Origin: Pedobacter sp.
GTDB lineage: Bacteria > Bacteroidota > Bacteroidia > Sphingobacteriales > Sphingobacteriaceae
Reading direction: 5' to 3'
Assembly (NCBI GenBank): GCA_008015505.1
Contig: SSFR01000006.1
Location: forward strand, 163,384-227,383
Length of the DNA: 64,000 bases
Position numbers and translations under genes: made by a program. Position 1 is the stretch's first letter; each line of letters opens with the position of its first letter. Below the pieces are notes generated by a model. The model ran no database searches. It was not told the origin of the DNA and saw nothing but the letters and a program-made list of their open reading frames with translations. Positions 1 through 9,314 of the stretch are shown in pieces.

Positions 1-1
1 C

Positions 2-493
2 CAAACCAGTATCGAAGATTTCTTTAACCCTGATTACCATATAGGTATTATGGCCATTTTAGGAGCCGTGCTAGCATGGTCTACTGGAACTATTTATTCT
101 AAAAGTCAGCCAAAATATACAAATGGCCTGCTACTAGACTCCTGTATTCAAATGTACTTCGCAGGATTCTTTCTCATATCACTGCAGTTTATTGTACAGC
201 CCCAAATTCAGCTTGACTCCTGGACTTTTCACAGTATCTGGGCTGTAGTTTACCTCGCTATTTTTGGCTCTATACTTGGATATATCTCCTATATCTACGC
301 ACTAACTCAACTACCATCTACAAAGGTGTCCATTGTAACTTATATCAATGTCGTTGTTGCACTATTTCTAGGATGGCTAATTTTAAAAGAAGAGGTGACA
401 ATGAGAATGATTTTAGCTGCCATTCTAATCCTCTCTGGAGTAATTACAGCCAATTATTCTGAGATCAAACTGTGGAAGAAAAAAGAGTTATAA
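2..493 (+). CDS. EamA-family (DMT superfamily) transporter, C-terminal part
   Basis: The reading frame is open to the left edge, so the gene starts outside the window and only about 163 C-terminal residues are seen. The first ATG at 50 is internal: codons 2-49 are in frame with no stop. The piece holds five hydrophobic stretches and the EamA-like pattern of a helix with small residues and Pro-Ser-Thr followed by a conserved late helix ending in a positive tail (WKKKEL). Members are inner-membrane exporters or importers of small metabolites; the substrate cannot be told. It converges on the next gene with only 3 bp between stop codons. Confidence 0.8.
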   Translation, partial: QTSIEDFFNPDYHIGIMAILGAVLAWSTGTIYSKSQPKYTNGLLLDSCIQMYFAGFFLISLQFIVQPQIQLDSWTFHSIWAVVYLAIFGSILGYISYIYALTQLPSTKVSIVTYINVVVALFLGWLILKEEVTMRMILAAILILSGVITANYSEIKLWKKKEL

Positions 494-496
494 TCC

Positions 497-2326
497 TCAA
501 TTCTGGCCTTTTATAGCTTCATAAATTACATCTTGAATCCGACCACGCGTGTTTAAAGCTGAAAGCTTACTCGTTACCTGCGGATTGATACGATTAGATA
601 AAAAAATGTAAACCAAATGATATTCCGGATCGACCCACACACAGGTTCCTGTATAACCAGTATGTCCATAGGTTCTCAGAGATGCTAATTTAGAAGGGTA
701 TCCTTTACCAGTATCAGGATCTGCACGGTCAAAGCCCAAGCCACGACGGCTCAAATCCGACTGCTTGGCTGTAAATAAGTTGATCGTTTTAGACTTAAAA
801 TATTGCTTCCCCCCATAAGTTCCCCCATCTAGAAGCATTTGAAACAAAATAGCTAGATCATTTGCACTAGCAAATAAACCTGCATGTCCAGCAATTCCTC
901 CAGCCATAGCAGCTCCCTGATCGTGCACATAACCCATGAGTAATGTTTTGCGAAAAAGTGTATCGTTTTCAGTGGGGATTATTTGGTTAGTGTTAAAATG
1001 ATTTCTAGGATTAAACCCAGCTGTTTTCATTCCCAAAGGTTTATAAAACTGGTCAAAAACATATTGATCTAACCTTTGACCAGTGACCTCTTCGATCACC
1101 TCTTTTGCAAAATACATGCTCAGATCGCTGTAAACATACCTACCTCGAGTAGATAATGGGGATTTCAATATTTGAGGCCACATCACACGCTCGAAATATT
1201 GATTACGCAAATAATAATGATCAGCTACCTTAGTAGTAAATACACCAGAAGAATCACGACTAAAATCCAAACTATCTATATGCTTATAAAATGGAATAAA
1301 TGGCACCAGGCCAGCCTGATGTAACATAATTTCACGCACTGAAATATTGCCTTTATCTGTATTTCTTGTTCTACCGATGTAGGCTTTTAAAGTACTGTCT
1401 AGACTTATTTTACTTGTCTCTGAGAGACGCATGACACCTAAAGTAGTGGCTGCTATTTTAGTTACTGAAGCCAGGTCGTAGATATCGTCAATTCGAGTTA
1501 TTGCTGCGCTATCTGCATAGGTATGTGCTCCAAAAGCTTTATTATAGATCACCTGACCATCTTTCACCACCATCACCACAGCACTGGGACTTGCTTTCCC
1601 ACGAATAGCCTCCAAAGCAATTGTATCGATCAGCTGAAGATGCTGCGAATTTAGACCCCCATCATCTGGCGTAATAGCATATCCTAAGCGTATCTTCTTC
1701 AGCGAAGTACCTAAACCTGCAGTAAACACGTCCGAGTAAGATGCTTCCAGCGTATTATTGACCTCAAGCCCCCCAAAAATCATTTGAGCTACATACATAG
1801 CTCCTATCGAACTTGGATGCCTACACCAAATCATAGACGATTTAACTAAATCAAATCGAGATAAATTTTTACCCGTACCCCAGAATGCAATGATCACGCG
1901 TTTAGATTGCTCAATCTCGCGAATAAAATGAATCATGCGTGGATCGACAGCCTCTGTATCCGTCAACTGAAGGATGACTGTATTATAAAACTTGATATCA
2001 TCTTTTAAGGCATCCAATGAGATTGAATCCCAATAAACCTTTGCATTAAGGCAATCTACTTTTTGATACTTATTGAGAATACTATCAAACGCTACGGCGT
2101 AATTAAAGTTGATGTGGATACTCAGTATTTTCATTTGCTCAATATCCATCAAGGGTATACTACCCGCCTTATTATTTAAAACTACCGTAGACTTCATTAC
2201 CAATTCTTTCTTATCCAGCTGATATCCACGGGCAAAATCTCCCCCTTGACCTCGAGCAATAAAGCCAATATGCGTTAGTAATAAAAGAATGAAAGCGAAA
2301 TAAACCGCCGATCCAGACTTTCTCAT
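497..2326 (-). CDS. Serine hydrolase (class C beta-lactamase fold) with GH3 C-terminal-domain remnant
   Basis: Exported protein of about 609 residues. An N-terminal hydrophobic signal (about residues 5-27) is followed by some 180 residues resembling the C-terminal domain of glycoside hydrolase family 3, then a class C beta-lactamase/PBP-like domain with the SVTK nucleophile motif (Ser about 287), a YSD second motif (about 399) and an HTG third motif near the end. Bacteroidota commonly encode a fusion of about 1000 residues of a complete GH3 (NagZ-like) enzyme with this serine hydrolase; here the GH3 catalytic domain is missing and a signal peptide sits directly on the leftover. Likely acts on peptidoglycan or D-amino peptides in the periplasm (inference). 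The ATG at 2326 was chosen because the longer frame starts at a TTG lying inside the promoter -7 box. Confidence 0.85.
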   Translation of the reverse strand: MRKSGSAVYFAFILLLLTHIGFIARGQGGDFARGYQLDKKELVMKSTVVLNNKAGSIPLMDIEQMKILSIHINFNYAVAFDSILNKYQKVDCLNAKVYWDSISLDALKDDIKFYNTVILQLTDTEAVDPRMIHFIREIEQSKRVIIAFWGTGKNLSRFDLVKSSMIWCRHPSSIGAMYVAQMIFGGLEVNNTLEASYSDVFTAGLGTSLKKIRLGYAITPDDGGLNSQHLQLIDTIALEAIRGKASPSAVVMVVKDGQVIYNKAFGAHTYADSAAITRIDDIYDLASVTKIAATTLGVMRLSETSKISLDSTLKAYIGRTRNTDKGNISVREIMLHQAGLVPFIPFYKHIDSLDFSRDSSGVFTTKVADHYYLRNQYFERVMWPQILKSPLSTRGRYVYSDLSMYFAKEVIEEVTGQRLDQYVFDQFYKPLGMKTAGFNPRNHFNTNQIIPTENDTLFRKTLLMGYVHDQGAAMAGGIAGHAGLFASANDLAILFQMLLDGGTYGGKQYFKSKTINLFTAKQSDLSRRGLGFDRADPDTGKGYPSKLASLRTYGHTGYTGTCVWVDPEYHLVYIFLSNRINPQVTSKLSALNTRGRIQDVIYEAIKGQN

Positions 2327-2329
2327 ATA

Positions 2330-2337
2330 CAAAGATA
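2330..2337 (-). promoter_or_regulatory. Bacteroidota -7 promoter box (TATCTTTG)
   Basis: On the minus strand TATCTTTG matches the TAnnTTTG consensus exactly and ends three bases before the ATG at 2326. With the usual spacing to the start site, the transcript would begin at or next to the start codon, giving a leaderless mRNA. No clear -33 TTTG was seen. Confidence 0.5.
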
Positions 2338-2398
2338 GGCTGAAGGCACGAAAATAAAAATAAAATAAACAATAAATTAATTATATGTTTATATAAAA

Positions 2399-2842
2399 TT
2401 AATATGTTTCACTATCAGGAGGAATCCCAAAGTCAGGAGTACGATTTTCTGCATTTTTAACCTTAATGCTTTTAATCCATTCAGCTACATAATTGACTCC
2501 ATCAACCACTGTGTCTTTAGTGATCAATGTGGCCATATTCTGTGCAATTAACGCCGCCAGTGTCTTCACCATAAAGCCAGATTTTCGGAAGAATACCTTA
2601 TCCAGTACCAGAGGTAGTATTGCATGCAAGGTATTACTTACCCAATCATGTTCTTCTTTTTTATCAGTTGTGCCCCCACCAAACCATGAATGAAGTTTAT
2701 TGAACAACATAATTGGAGTATGCAATTGCTCAATAGCCATTTTTGTATGGCAGGCCAAAACCTCCTCCTGTTGAGCGCACTGAAGCTCCAAATAGATGAT
2801 TTCCGAACGTAAATCATCTATATTTTCAATTTTGGTTTTCAT
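2399..2842 (-). CDS. Hypothetical protein of the YtxH/holin-like cassette
   Basis: 147 residues, not recognised. The N-terminal 35 residues look coiled-coil-like (Glu/Leu/Gln rich), the middle has an amphipathic or weakly hydrophobic stretch (about 75-110), and the tail is polar and Pro-rich. No signal peptide. Its ATG overlaps the end of the upstream holin-like gene by 17 bp, so the two are almost certainly co-translated. By context it is part of a small envelope or stress cassette with the holin-like and YtxH proteins. Function is unknown. Confidence 0.7.
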   Translation of the reverse strand: MKTKIENIDDLRSEIIYLELQCAQQEEVLACHTKMAIEQLHTPIMLFNKLHSWFGGGTTDKKEEHDWVSNTLHAILPLVLDKVFFRKSGFMVKTLAALIAQNMATLITKDTVVDGVNYVAEWIKSIKVKNAENRTPDFGIPPDSETY

Positions 2843-3197
2843 AGATCATTTTATTACGCTCTTTAAGAAATTGTTTAATCAGTATATCAATTAGAGGTCT
2901 TTCAATTAAATTTTTTCGAGTAAGAAAAACAATCAAAGTCACTAATAAATAAAAACCAGCAACAATCAAAAATCCCAAAGAAGCACTACCTACCTTATCA
3001 GCCAAGTAGAATCCTGCCGATATACTGAAAAAGAGTAACGAAAAAGTAGCTAAAACACCTACATTGATAAATGCTACGCCTAAAGCAATTGTTTTAGATC
3101 CTTTGCTGACAAACTTGAGCAAGGTTAGCTCTTTACGCGTTTTCAGATAATCTTTCACCGCATTTATAATAGGTTGGTCTTCTGTATAATCCTTCAT
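2826..3197 (-). CDS. Phage-holin-family-like inner membrane protein
   Basis: 123 residues with two strong transmembrane segments (about 37-62 and 72-95) joined by a short Gly/Ser loop and flanked by charged, amphipathic ends. This is the layout of the family annotated as phage holin family (Phage_holin_3_6 type), which in Bacteroidota is a chromosomal housekeeping or stress gene and not a sign of a prophage. It lies between YtxH and the 147-residue unknown gene, overlapping the latter. Probable role: cell-envelope integrity under stress (inference). Confidence 0.75.
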   Translation of the reverse strand: MKDYTEDQPIINAVKDYLKTRKELTLLKFVSKGSKTIALGVAFINVGVLATFSLLFFSISAGFYLADKVGSASLGFLIVAGFYLLVTLIVFLTRKNLIERPLIDILIKQFLKERNKMIYENQN

Positions 3198-3242
3198 AGA
3201 GGTAGTTTGTTATGAAAAATATTTATACTGATTAGAATAAAA

Positions 3243-3440
3243 TTACCCCTTATCTGCCTTTGTTAAGTGAGCAAATTCACTTGCCAGGCGATCCTTAATA
3301 CTATCCCCCAAGTTTTTCATTGATTCATTAAGCTTATCTCGAGTTTCAGCCCCTTTATCTGGAGCAAATAAAACACCAATCACTACGCCTGCTGCTAATC
3401 CAGCTAACAAGGCAACTACTACTTTTGCACTATCGTTCAT
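3243..3440 (-). CDS. YtxH domain protein
   Basis: About 65 residues. One N-terminal glycine/alanine-rich transmembrane helix is followed by the FAPDKG turn and an amphipathic charged helix (ETRDKLNESMKNLGDSI), the hallmark of the YtxH family of small stress-related membrane proteins. The ATG at 3440 was preferred over the one at 3461 because family members begin just before the helix; the upstream start would add only seven residues. It is first in the cassette with the holin-like and unknown genes, 45 bp upstream of the former. Conserved in Bacteroidota; molecular role unknown. Confidence 0.8.
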   Translation of the reverse strand: MNDSAKVVVALLAGLAAGVVIGVLFAPDKGAETRDKLNESMKNLGDSIKDRLASEFAHLTKADKG

Positions 3441-3539
3441 AGCTTTGTTTTTAAGGTTCATTATTCAGTTTTAAACGAAATAAAAGAAAATTTTTAGTGA
3501 GATAACTAAGCGTTACATCTTATTTTTAAAAAATTGAAT

Positions 3540-4583
3540 CTACTTTTTTACAAACGATTTAATTTGCTCCAACCGCTTTGATACTGCTAAGTTCGTTTCA
3601 TATATCCTAATTGTTAATATGAAATAGGAAAGTAACAGTGGACCAAAGACCATTCCCAATATACCAAACATGGGTATACCTGTAATCACCCCAACAATCG
3701 TAATAACAGGATGTGTATTAGCTATACGCTTAGCAATGAGAAAACGAATGGTATTATCCACATTAATAATAACCACCGCCCCCCAAAGTAACAAACCCCA
3801 ACCTACTATACTATTTCCATTAACCAACTGTATCACTGCAGCTGGCACAAGAATAATTGAAGCTCCTATGGTAGGTAGAAAAGAAACAAAAATAGCTATG
3901 GTTCCCCAAAAGAGCGCATCAGAGAGACCAAAAATAAAGAATCCTACTCCTACCAAAGTACCTTGTACTAATGCTACTAAACCTTGACCCAACACATTAG
4001 AATAGGTGATGTTTTTCAATTCTTTTGCAAATTTTAAAGCATTTTGTCCTCCAAATGGAGCATATTTCAGCAAGCCCTCCTCAAACTCTTCTTGCTGAAC
4101 TAACATAAAATATAAAAGAAAGTAAATAATAATCAAGCCAACTATAATGTCTACCACTCCCCCTATAACAGATGGGAAAAGCTCACCAATAAAAGCTTCC
4201 GCACGCTGTAAAATTTTGTCTAATAAGTAATGTTGATTAAACTCAGGACCAGCCAAACTGACTATTCGCTCAAGAGATATTTTAATTTGTGATGCATTAT
4301 TTTGAAACTCAGCCACCTTATGAATCACCATAATACTTAACGCAAAAAAAGGCAACATAATCAGCGCGAGTGACGAAAATATAACAGATAGTGCTGCAAT
4401 CCATCGCTTCCAATACAATCGCTGAACTAAAAATAAAAATATTGGCCTCAGAATAGTATATAAAACAATGGTACTTAACAAAGCACCTACTATGGTCCGA
4501 GCTGAATACAATATGGCAAGACTTAGAACCAAAAGTATGGCTGCCATGATAATATTACGCTGTTTGTAGCTATAAATTGACAT
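3540..4583 (-). CDS. AI-2E family transporter (UPF0118/PF01594)
   Basis: 347 residues with about eight transmembrane helices in the family layout: two helices at the N-terminus, a third at about 65-85, a soluble loop (about 90-130), then five closely spaced helices with glycine motifs (FLPTIGASI, WGAVVIINVDN, GIPMFGILGMVFGP). Family members export autoinducer-2 or exchange sodium for protons, or have no known substrate, so the substrate is left open. Single gene with AT-rich flanks of 78 and 133 bp. Confidence 0.85.
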   Translation of the reverse strand: MSIYSYKQRNIIMAAILLVLSLAILYSARTIVGALLSTIVLYTILRPIFLFLVQRLYWKRWIAALSVIFSSLALIMLPFFALSIMVIHKVAEFQNNASQIKISLERIVSLAGPEFNQHYLLDKILQRAEAFIGELFPSVIGGVVDIIVGLIIIYFLLYFMLVQQEEFEEGLLKYAPFGGQNALKFAKELKNITYSNVLGQGLVALVQGTLVGVGFFIFGLSDALFWGTIAIFVSFLPTIGASIILVPAAVIQLVNGNSIVGWGLLLWGAVVIINVDNTIRFLIAKRIANTHPVITIVGVITGIPMFGILGMVFGPLLLSYFILTIRIYETNLAVSKRLEQIKSFVKK

Positions 4584-4716
4584 GTATTTCCTAGATAAAC
4601 TATATCTAATTTACCACAAAAAACACAATAATTTTAATCTTAAGTTATTTTATTTTTAATAAAAATTGCAATTATTTATATAATAGAAATAAGAAGTAAA
4701 AGCAACATAATTAAAC

Positions 4717-5499
4717 TCACATTTTTGAAAAAATGGCTTTTCGCTTTTCCAAAAATGCGGAAACTCCCTCCTTAAAATCAGCTGTTCCAAAACAACTAGC
4801 AAACTCTGCTATCTCCACGTCAAACCCATTGACTTCATGAACTAAGCTTGCATTCACAGCACGTATGGCCGAACTTAGCGCAATTGGTGAACGACTCATT
4901 ATTTTTTGCATTATATCTTGAGCCTTGGTTAATAGCTCATCTGGATGAACTACATGATTCACTAAGCCCCAATGATAAGCATCTGACGCAGTAATCATAT
5001 CAGCTGTTAATATGAGCTCTAAGGCTCTTCCCTTGCCTACCAACTGTGTTAAACGCTGAGTCCCCCCATAGCCTGGAATTAGTCCTAGACTAACCTCAGG
5101 CAAACTTAATTTAGCGTGTTCAGAAGCAATACGAATATGACAAGCCATAGCTAATTCCAAGCCCCCCCCTAAAGCAAAACCATTGATGGCTGCAATAATA
5201 GGCTTATTACTACCAGCAATCATATCGAATACTTTAGTTTGTCCCTCCCGAGCTAAATCATGTCCCTGATCTTTATCGAAGTTCTTAAACTCCGTAATAT
5301 CAGCTCCCGCAACAAATGCTTTAGTTCCGGCTCCGGTCAGAATAACCCCCCCGATACGCTTATTTTGACATGCATCAATAATTGCAAAATGCAGCTCCGA
5401 CAGGGTTTCTTTATTCAATGCATTGAGCTTGCTTTCACGGTTAATCGTCAGAAATAAAATGCGGTCTTTAATATCAAAAAGAATGTTCTTATAATTCAT
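4717..5499 (-). CDS. Enoyl-CoA hydratase/isomerase family protein
   Basis: 260 residues, the usual length for the crotonase family. The oxyanion and active-site segments are intact: AGADITE (about 65-70), ALGGGLELAMAC with Glu115, and PEVSLGLIPGYGGTQRL with Glu135. The two glutamates are 20 residues apart, as in the mitochondrial hydratase, so hydration of trans-2-enoyl-CoA is plausible. It lies 29 bp downstream of the B12-binding mutase subunit in the same direction, suggesting acyl-CoA or branched-chain/propionate metabolism. Exact substrate unknown. The GGG of the active site is encoded by a run of eight G. Confidence 0.88.
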   Translation of the reverse strand: MNYKNILFDIKDRILFLTINRESKLNALNKETLSELHFAIIDACQNKRIGGVILTGAGTKAFVAGADITEFKNFDKDQGHDLAREGQTKVFDMIAGSNKPIIAAINGFALGGGLELAMACHIRIASEHAKLSLPEVSLGLIPGYGGTQRLTQLVGKGRALELILTADMITASDAYHWGLVNHVVHPDELLTKAQDIMQKIMSRSPIALSSAIRAVNASLVHEVNGFDVEIAEFASCFGTADFKEGVSAFLEKRKAIFSKM

Positions 5500-5528
5500 G
5501 GTAAATGTTTATCAAACTCAAATGTAGG

Positions 5529-5948
5529 CTAAAAATTTCGGTGCTCCTTAGTCCATTGTGTAATGTACTTCACAATATCTTCGGTATGTGTACCCGGTGG
5601 GAACAGCTTACCTACTCCAAGATCATGGAGGGTTTTCATATCTTGTTCTGGAATAATTCCACCACCGGTAACCAGTACATCATCGAGCCCTTTTTCCTTC
5701 ATTATTTCCATAATTTTCGGAAATATAGTCATATGAGCCCCTGATAAACTAGATACACCAATGGCATCTACATCTTCCTGTAGCGCCGTATTAACAACCA
5801 TCTCTGGCGTTTGACGCAAACCGGTATAGATAATCTCCATACCGGCATCTCGCAAAGATGTTGCAATAATTTTAGCCCCCCGATCATGACCATCAAGCCC
5901 AACTTTAGCAACTAACACACGGATTGGGCGATTAAGCAATTCTGTCAT
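5529..5948 (-). CDS. Cobalamin B12-binding domain protein (methylmalonyl-CoA mutase C-terminal type)
   Basis: 139 residues comprising only the cobalamin-binding half of a mutase. The base-off/His-on motif DxHxxG is seen as DGHDRG (residues 19-24, axial ligand His21), followed by the SLSGAH and GGGIIP elements. Stand-alone forms act as the small subunit of two-part acyl-CoA mutases, pairing with a separate catalytic subunit that is not in this window. Placed between yajC (25 bp upstream) and enoyl-CoA hydratase (29 bp downstream), all leftward and probably co-transcribed. Confidence 0.88.
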   Translation of the reverse strand: MTELLNRPIRVLVAKVGLDGHDRGAKIIATSLRDAGMEIIYTGLRQTPEMVVNTALQEDVDAIGVSSLSGAHMTIFPKIMEIMKEKGLDDVLVTGGGIIPEQDMKTLHDLGVGKLFPPGTHTEDIVKYITQWTKEHRNF

Positions 5949-5973
5949 AGGAGTAAAAGTTAAAGAAGGATTG

Positions 5974-6294
5974 TTAAGAAGCCTTATTCAATGCTTTAGA
6001 AGCTTCCAATGAAATGGCGGATTTTTCAAAACGAATTTTTGCTCCACTTTCAACCTCAACAATAAATGTAGTATCGTTCAAATCTACAATCCGACCATGA
6101 ATACCAGAAGTAGTTACTACTCGGTCATTCTTTTTCAACTCCTCAACATACTTCTTATGATCTTTCGCTTTTTTCATTTGCGGACGAATCATGAAAAAGT
6201 AAAACACAACGATAATCAGTACAATAGGCAAAAACTGCCCCAATTGCCCTAAACCTGATCCCGATGAAACTTGCAATAATGGTGTGTGTAACAT
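5974..6294 (-). CDS. yajC: Preprotein translocase subunit YajC
   Basis: 106 residues with one N-terminal transmembrane helix (about 18-38) followed by the conserved [16 protein letters not shown] stretch and a small soluble beta domain ([14 protein letters not shown]). It is the accessory partner of the SecDF complex in the inner membrane. It lies 25 bp after nusB in the same direction, a common order in Bacteroidota. Confidence 0.95.
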   Translation of the reverse strand: MLHTPLLQVSSGSGLGQLGQFLPIVLIIVVFYFFMIRPQMKKAKDHKKYVEELKKNDRVVTTSGIHGRIVDLNDTTFIVEVESGAKIRFEKSAISLEASKALNKAS

Positions 6295-6319
6295 AGCTGT
6301 TTATTTTTATTTCAATAAT

Positions 6320-7267
6320 TTACTCAATGAGCCCCCTATCTGATTTTCGCACCTTGCCTTCTTTCTTTAAATCGAACAAAACTTTGTCTAAAATACCATT
6401 GATAAATAAATTACTCTTGGGCGTACTAAATTCTTTTGAAATTTCGATGTACTCGTTAATAGTTACCTTAACAGGAATCGATGGAAAATGTAAAATCTCT
6501 GTTATAGCCATACGCATTAAGAGAATATCCATCATCGCAATTCGATCAGTTTCCCAATTTTTTGTCTTCCCGGCGATTAGTTGTTGATATTCTGACTCAA
6601 AGGTAATTGTCTTTAAAAACAAGTCTATAATGAAAGGCCTATCTTCGATCCAATTTGGACAGACGGAGGCTAGTTTATTTTGGAGCGGATTTTCATTCGA
6701 GAAATTTTTCAGTGTTTTGGCAACAAGTGCTTGTAAAACCACTTTATCAACGGGCCAATTGATAAATTTCTCTTCAAATATTTGAACAATGCCTGGTAAT
6801 TTTAAAGCAATCTTTTTAACGATAAATTTGATTATCTCTTTATCAGACTCGATGGAATGGGTATCCAAGTGAAGATAATGTGCATATTCCGCCGTATTTT
6901 TCAATGCATCAAAAGCTGATTTACTCACTTCTGGATCGAAATCCCAAGCTATTTTATACTTTTTTACTGCGGAAATGTACGCTGGGTTTTGGATTAAAGA
7001 GATGATAAATCTATTTTCATTTAACTTCACACGAACAGACAAATCTTCTGGCGTTGGTAGATATTTACTGGCTCGTTCTTCAGCATCAACTACACTGCGA
7101 TCAGCAATTTCCACGAGCAAGGACAAGAACCAGATATACAGCTCATGAACTTTGTCGACACTATCAAGTAATGCTTTTTCAAAAGGTTTGAAATCTTTTA
7201 CTTCTGATTGATAATACGCATATAATGTTTGTAGAACCTTTACCCTCAGATGCCTTCTATTTAACAT
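6320..7267 (-). CDS. nusB: Transcription antitermination factor NusB
   Basis: About 315 residues, the long Bacteroidota form (classical NusB is about 140). It begins MLNRRHLRVKVLQTLYAYYQ, and the C-terminal NusB fold contains TDRIAMMDILLMRMAITEI and the NEYIEISKEFS signature. It binds boxA of rRNA leaders together with NusE to allow processive transcription. The open frame continues upstream to 7363, but the ATG at 7267 was chosen because the family signature starts there and a perfect promoter box lies at 7361-7368. First gene of a probable nusB-yajC-mutase-hydratase operon. Confidence 0.93.
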   Translation of the reverse strand: MLNRRHLRVKVLQTLYAYYQSEVKDFKPFEKALLDSVDKVHELYIWFLSLLVEIADRSVVDAEERASKYLPTPEDLSVRVKLNENRFIISLIQNPAYISAVKKYKIAWDFDPEVSKSAFDALKNTAEYAHYLHLDTHSIESDKEIIKFIVKKIALKLPGIVQIFEEKFINWPVDKVVLQALVAKTLKNFSNENPLQNKLASVCPNWIEDRPFIIDLFLKTITFESEYQQLIAGKTKNWETDRIAMMDILLMRMAITEILHFPSIPVKVTINEYIEISKEFSTPKSNLFINGILDKVLFDLKKEGKVRKSDRGLIE

Positions 7268-7360
7268 GTAAAGAACAATTTTTCTCTTAGTATACTTACT
7301 GATATTGCTTACTTTATGATTGAATAGCACAACAAGCCCACCAACCACAAAAAATGTGCG

Positions 7361-7368
7361 CAAAGATA
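7361..7368 (-). promoter_or_regulatory. Candidate nusB promoter, -7 box TATCTTTG
   Basis: Exact TAnnTTTG match on the minus strand, predicting a transcript start near 7357 and a leader of about 90 nt before the ATG at 7267. It shows that the longer open frame (to 7363) would begin upstream of the transcript. No convincing -33 element. Confidence 0.45.
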
Positions 7369-7477
7369 ACTTAATACAATGACACTTAAATCATCCATTG
7401 GATTTTAATTAGGCAACATATGTGAAGCCGTCTACTCACCAAAAAACAATTGAAGCAAAAACCCTATTTTAGTACCG

Positions 7478-9313
7478 ATGGATCACTTTATTGTTTCAGC
7501 TAGAAAATACCGTCCTGCGACATTTGATACGGTTGTTGGCCAGCAGCATATTACTGGCACACTTAAAAATGCAATCAAAAATAATCAGCTTGCTCAGGCT
7601 TTTTTGTTTTGTGGCCCACGAGGTGTTGGTAAAACAACCTGTGCACGTATTCTAGCCAAAACAATTAATTGCCAAAATACCAGCTCCGAGTCAGAGGCTT
7701 GCGGTGTATGCCCCTCTTGTACATCGTTTCAAAACGGAAATTCATTTAATGTACATGAGTTAGATGCGGCATCAAACAACTCAGTGGACGACATTCGTAG
7801 CCTGATCGAGCAGGTACGCATTCCTCCCCAAGTTGACAAATACAAAATATACATCGTCGATGAGGTACACATGCTATCTCAGGCAGCATTTAATGCTTTT
7901 TTAAAAACGCTAGAAGAACCCCCAAGCTATGCCATCTTCATTTTAGCAACCACAGAAAAGCATAAAATTTTGCCCACTATTTTATCTCGTTGTCAAATAT
8001 TCGATTTTAATCGAATCAGAGTAGATGACATCGCAGATCATTTAACAATTATCGCCAAAAAAGAAGGTATTGATTTTGATCGTGATGGACTACACCTCAT
8101 CGCCCAAAAAGCAGATGGGGGGCTCCGAGATGCACTTTCTATGTTCGATCAAATTGTTAGCTTTTCGAACAAAAATGTCAGCTATAAAGCTGTTGCCCAC
8201 AATCTGAATATCCTAGACCATGACTTCTATTTTAAAATTACAGAGGCTTTATTAGCAGAGGACATCGCCCAGGCCCTATTAATTTTTGATAAAATACTAG
8301 AACATGGTTTCGATGGCAATCACTTTATCATTGGACTAGCGTCACATTTACGTGATCTATTGGTTTGTAAAGACGAAATAACCCTAGCATTACTCGAAGT
8401 AAGTGACGGAATTCGCTTAAAATATCAACAGCAGTCTCAGGAAACAACCACCTCCTTCTTATTATCGGCACTCAATATTGCCAATCAATGCGATCTGAAT
8501 TATAAAGCGAGTAAAAATCAACGCCTACAAGTTGAGCTTAGCCTCATCAAAATGTGTCATATTTCAGCTGCGTTTAACCTATCCGTTTTGCAGGCACCAG
8601 TTGTCCTTGAAAAAAAAAATACTGAGCAATCATTAGTAAACCCCAGTACCCTCGCTAAGAGAAAACGATCTGAGCCAATCCAACCGCCTTTGAGCATTGA
8701 CATAGCTGAGCAACAAAACGAACCACCAGTACAGGAAACCCTCGGCCCAATGGCCAAATATTCACCTGATGATGAAGCTCTAAAGACGGCTGAAATACTT
8801 ATTGATAAACAGCATAAGCCCACTAATATTAAGAAACCTAGCTTAATTATTGGAGCAACCAACTTAATACCCAATTTAAACACGCTAGCTACAGCCACCC
8901 TTGTAGAGGAACAAGAACCCAGTTACATCATTGGAACCAGTCAGCAGCCCTTTACTACTGACGATTTAATAAAACTTTGGACTAATTATGCTAACAGAAA
9001 GAAGCTGGAAGGTAAAATCAACCTATTTACATTAATGACCAGCAGACCTCCTGTACTTCTGGATAATGCACAGATAGAATTGTGTATCGAAAATAGTATT
9101 CAGGAAGCCCAACTACTCGATGAAAAAATCGATCTGCTTAATTTTTTACGCACAACGCTTCAAAATTTCAACATTGATATTGTAACCAAATTGGTGGAAG
9201 ACACACATAAAAAACGACTATACACCTCCACTGAAAAATATCAATACATGACTAAAAAAAACCCAAAGCTGGAAGCATTTAAACAAAGGTTTAATCTGGG
9301 GATTGATTTCTAA
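7478..9313 (+). CDS. dnaX: DNA polymerase III subunit gamma/tau
   Basis: 611 residues. An AAA+ clamp-loader module at the N-terminus carries Walker A GPRGVGKTT (46-54), four zinc-binding cysteines (65, 75, 78, 81), Walker B with DEVH (128-131) and the sensor ATTE (157-160). A Pro/Gln/Lys-rich linker follows (about 380-500), then a C-terminal domain typical of the tau-like part in Bacteroidota. It loads the beta clamp and ties polymerase III to the helicase. Single rightward gene; its stop codon is one base from the convergent purS stop. A TATTTTAG box at 7465-7472 could give a near-leaderless transcript. Confidence 0.96.
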   Translation: MDHFIVSARKYRPATFDTVVGQQHITGTLKNAIKNNQLAQAFLFCGPRGVGKTTCARILAKTINCQNTSSESEACGVCPSCTSFQNGNSFNVHELDAASNNSVDDIRSLIEQVRIPPQVDKYKIYIVDEVHMLSQAAFNAFLKTLEEPPSYAIFILATTEKHKILPTILSRCQIFDFNRIRVDDIADHLTIIAKKEGIDFDRDGLHLIAQKADGGLRDALSMFDQIVSFSNKNVSYKAVAHNLNILDHDFYFKITEALLAEDIAQALLIFDKILEHGFDGNHFIIGLASHLRDLLVCKDEITLALLEVSDGIRLKYQQQSQETTTSFLLSALNIANQCDLNYKASKNQRLQVELSLIKMCHISAAFNLSVLQAPVVLEKKNTEQSLVNPSTLAKRKRSEPIQPPLSIDIAEQQNEPPVQETLGPMAKYSPDDEALKTAEILIDKQHKPTNIKKPSLIIGATNLIPNLNTLATATLVEEQEPSYIIGTSQQPFTTDDLIKLWTNYANRKKLEGKINLFTLMTSRPPVLLDNAQIELCIENSIQEAQLLDEKIDLLNFLRTTLQNFNIDIVTKLVEDTHKKRLYTSTEKYQYMTKKNPKLEAFKQRFNLGIDF

Positions 9314-9314
9314 A

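Noticed and set aside
2826..3197. Phage holin as a sign of a prophage
   Set aside because: The family name is misleading; the gene is in a conserved YtxH cassette and no other phage gene is nearby.
5161..5170. Phase-variable poly-G tract in the enoyl-CoA hydratase gene
   Set aside because: The eight G encode the invariant active-site glycines of a metabolic enzyme; selection on the protein explains the run.
7268..7363. Longer NusB with 32 extra N-terminal residues
   Set aside because: A perfect promoter box lies at 7361-7368, so the upstream codons would precede the transcript start.
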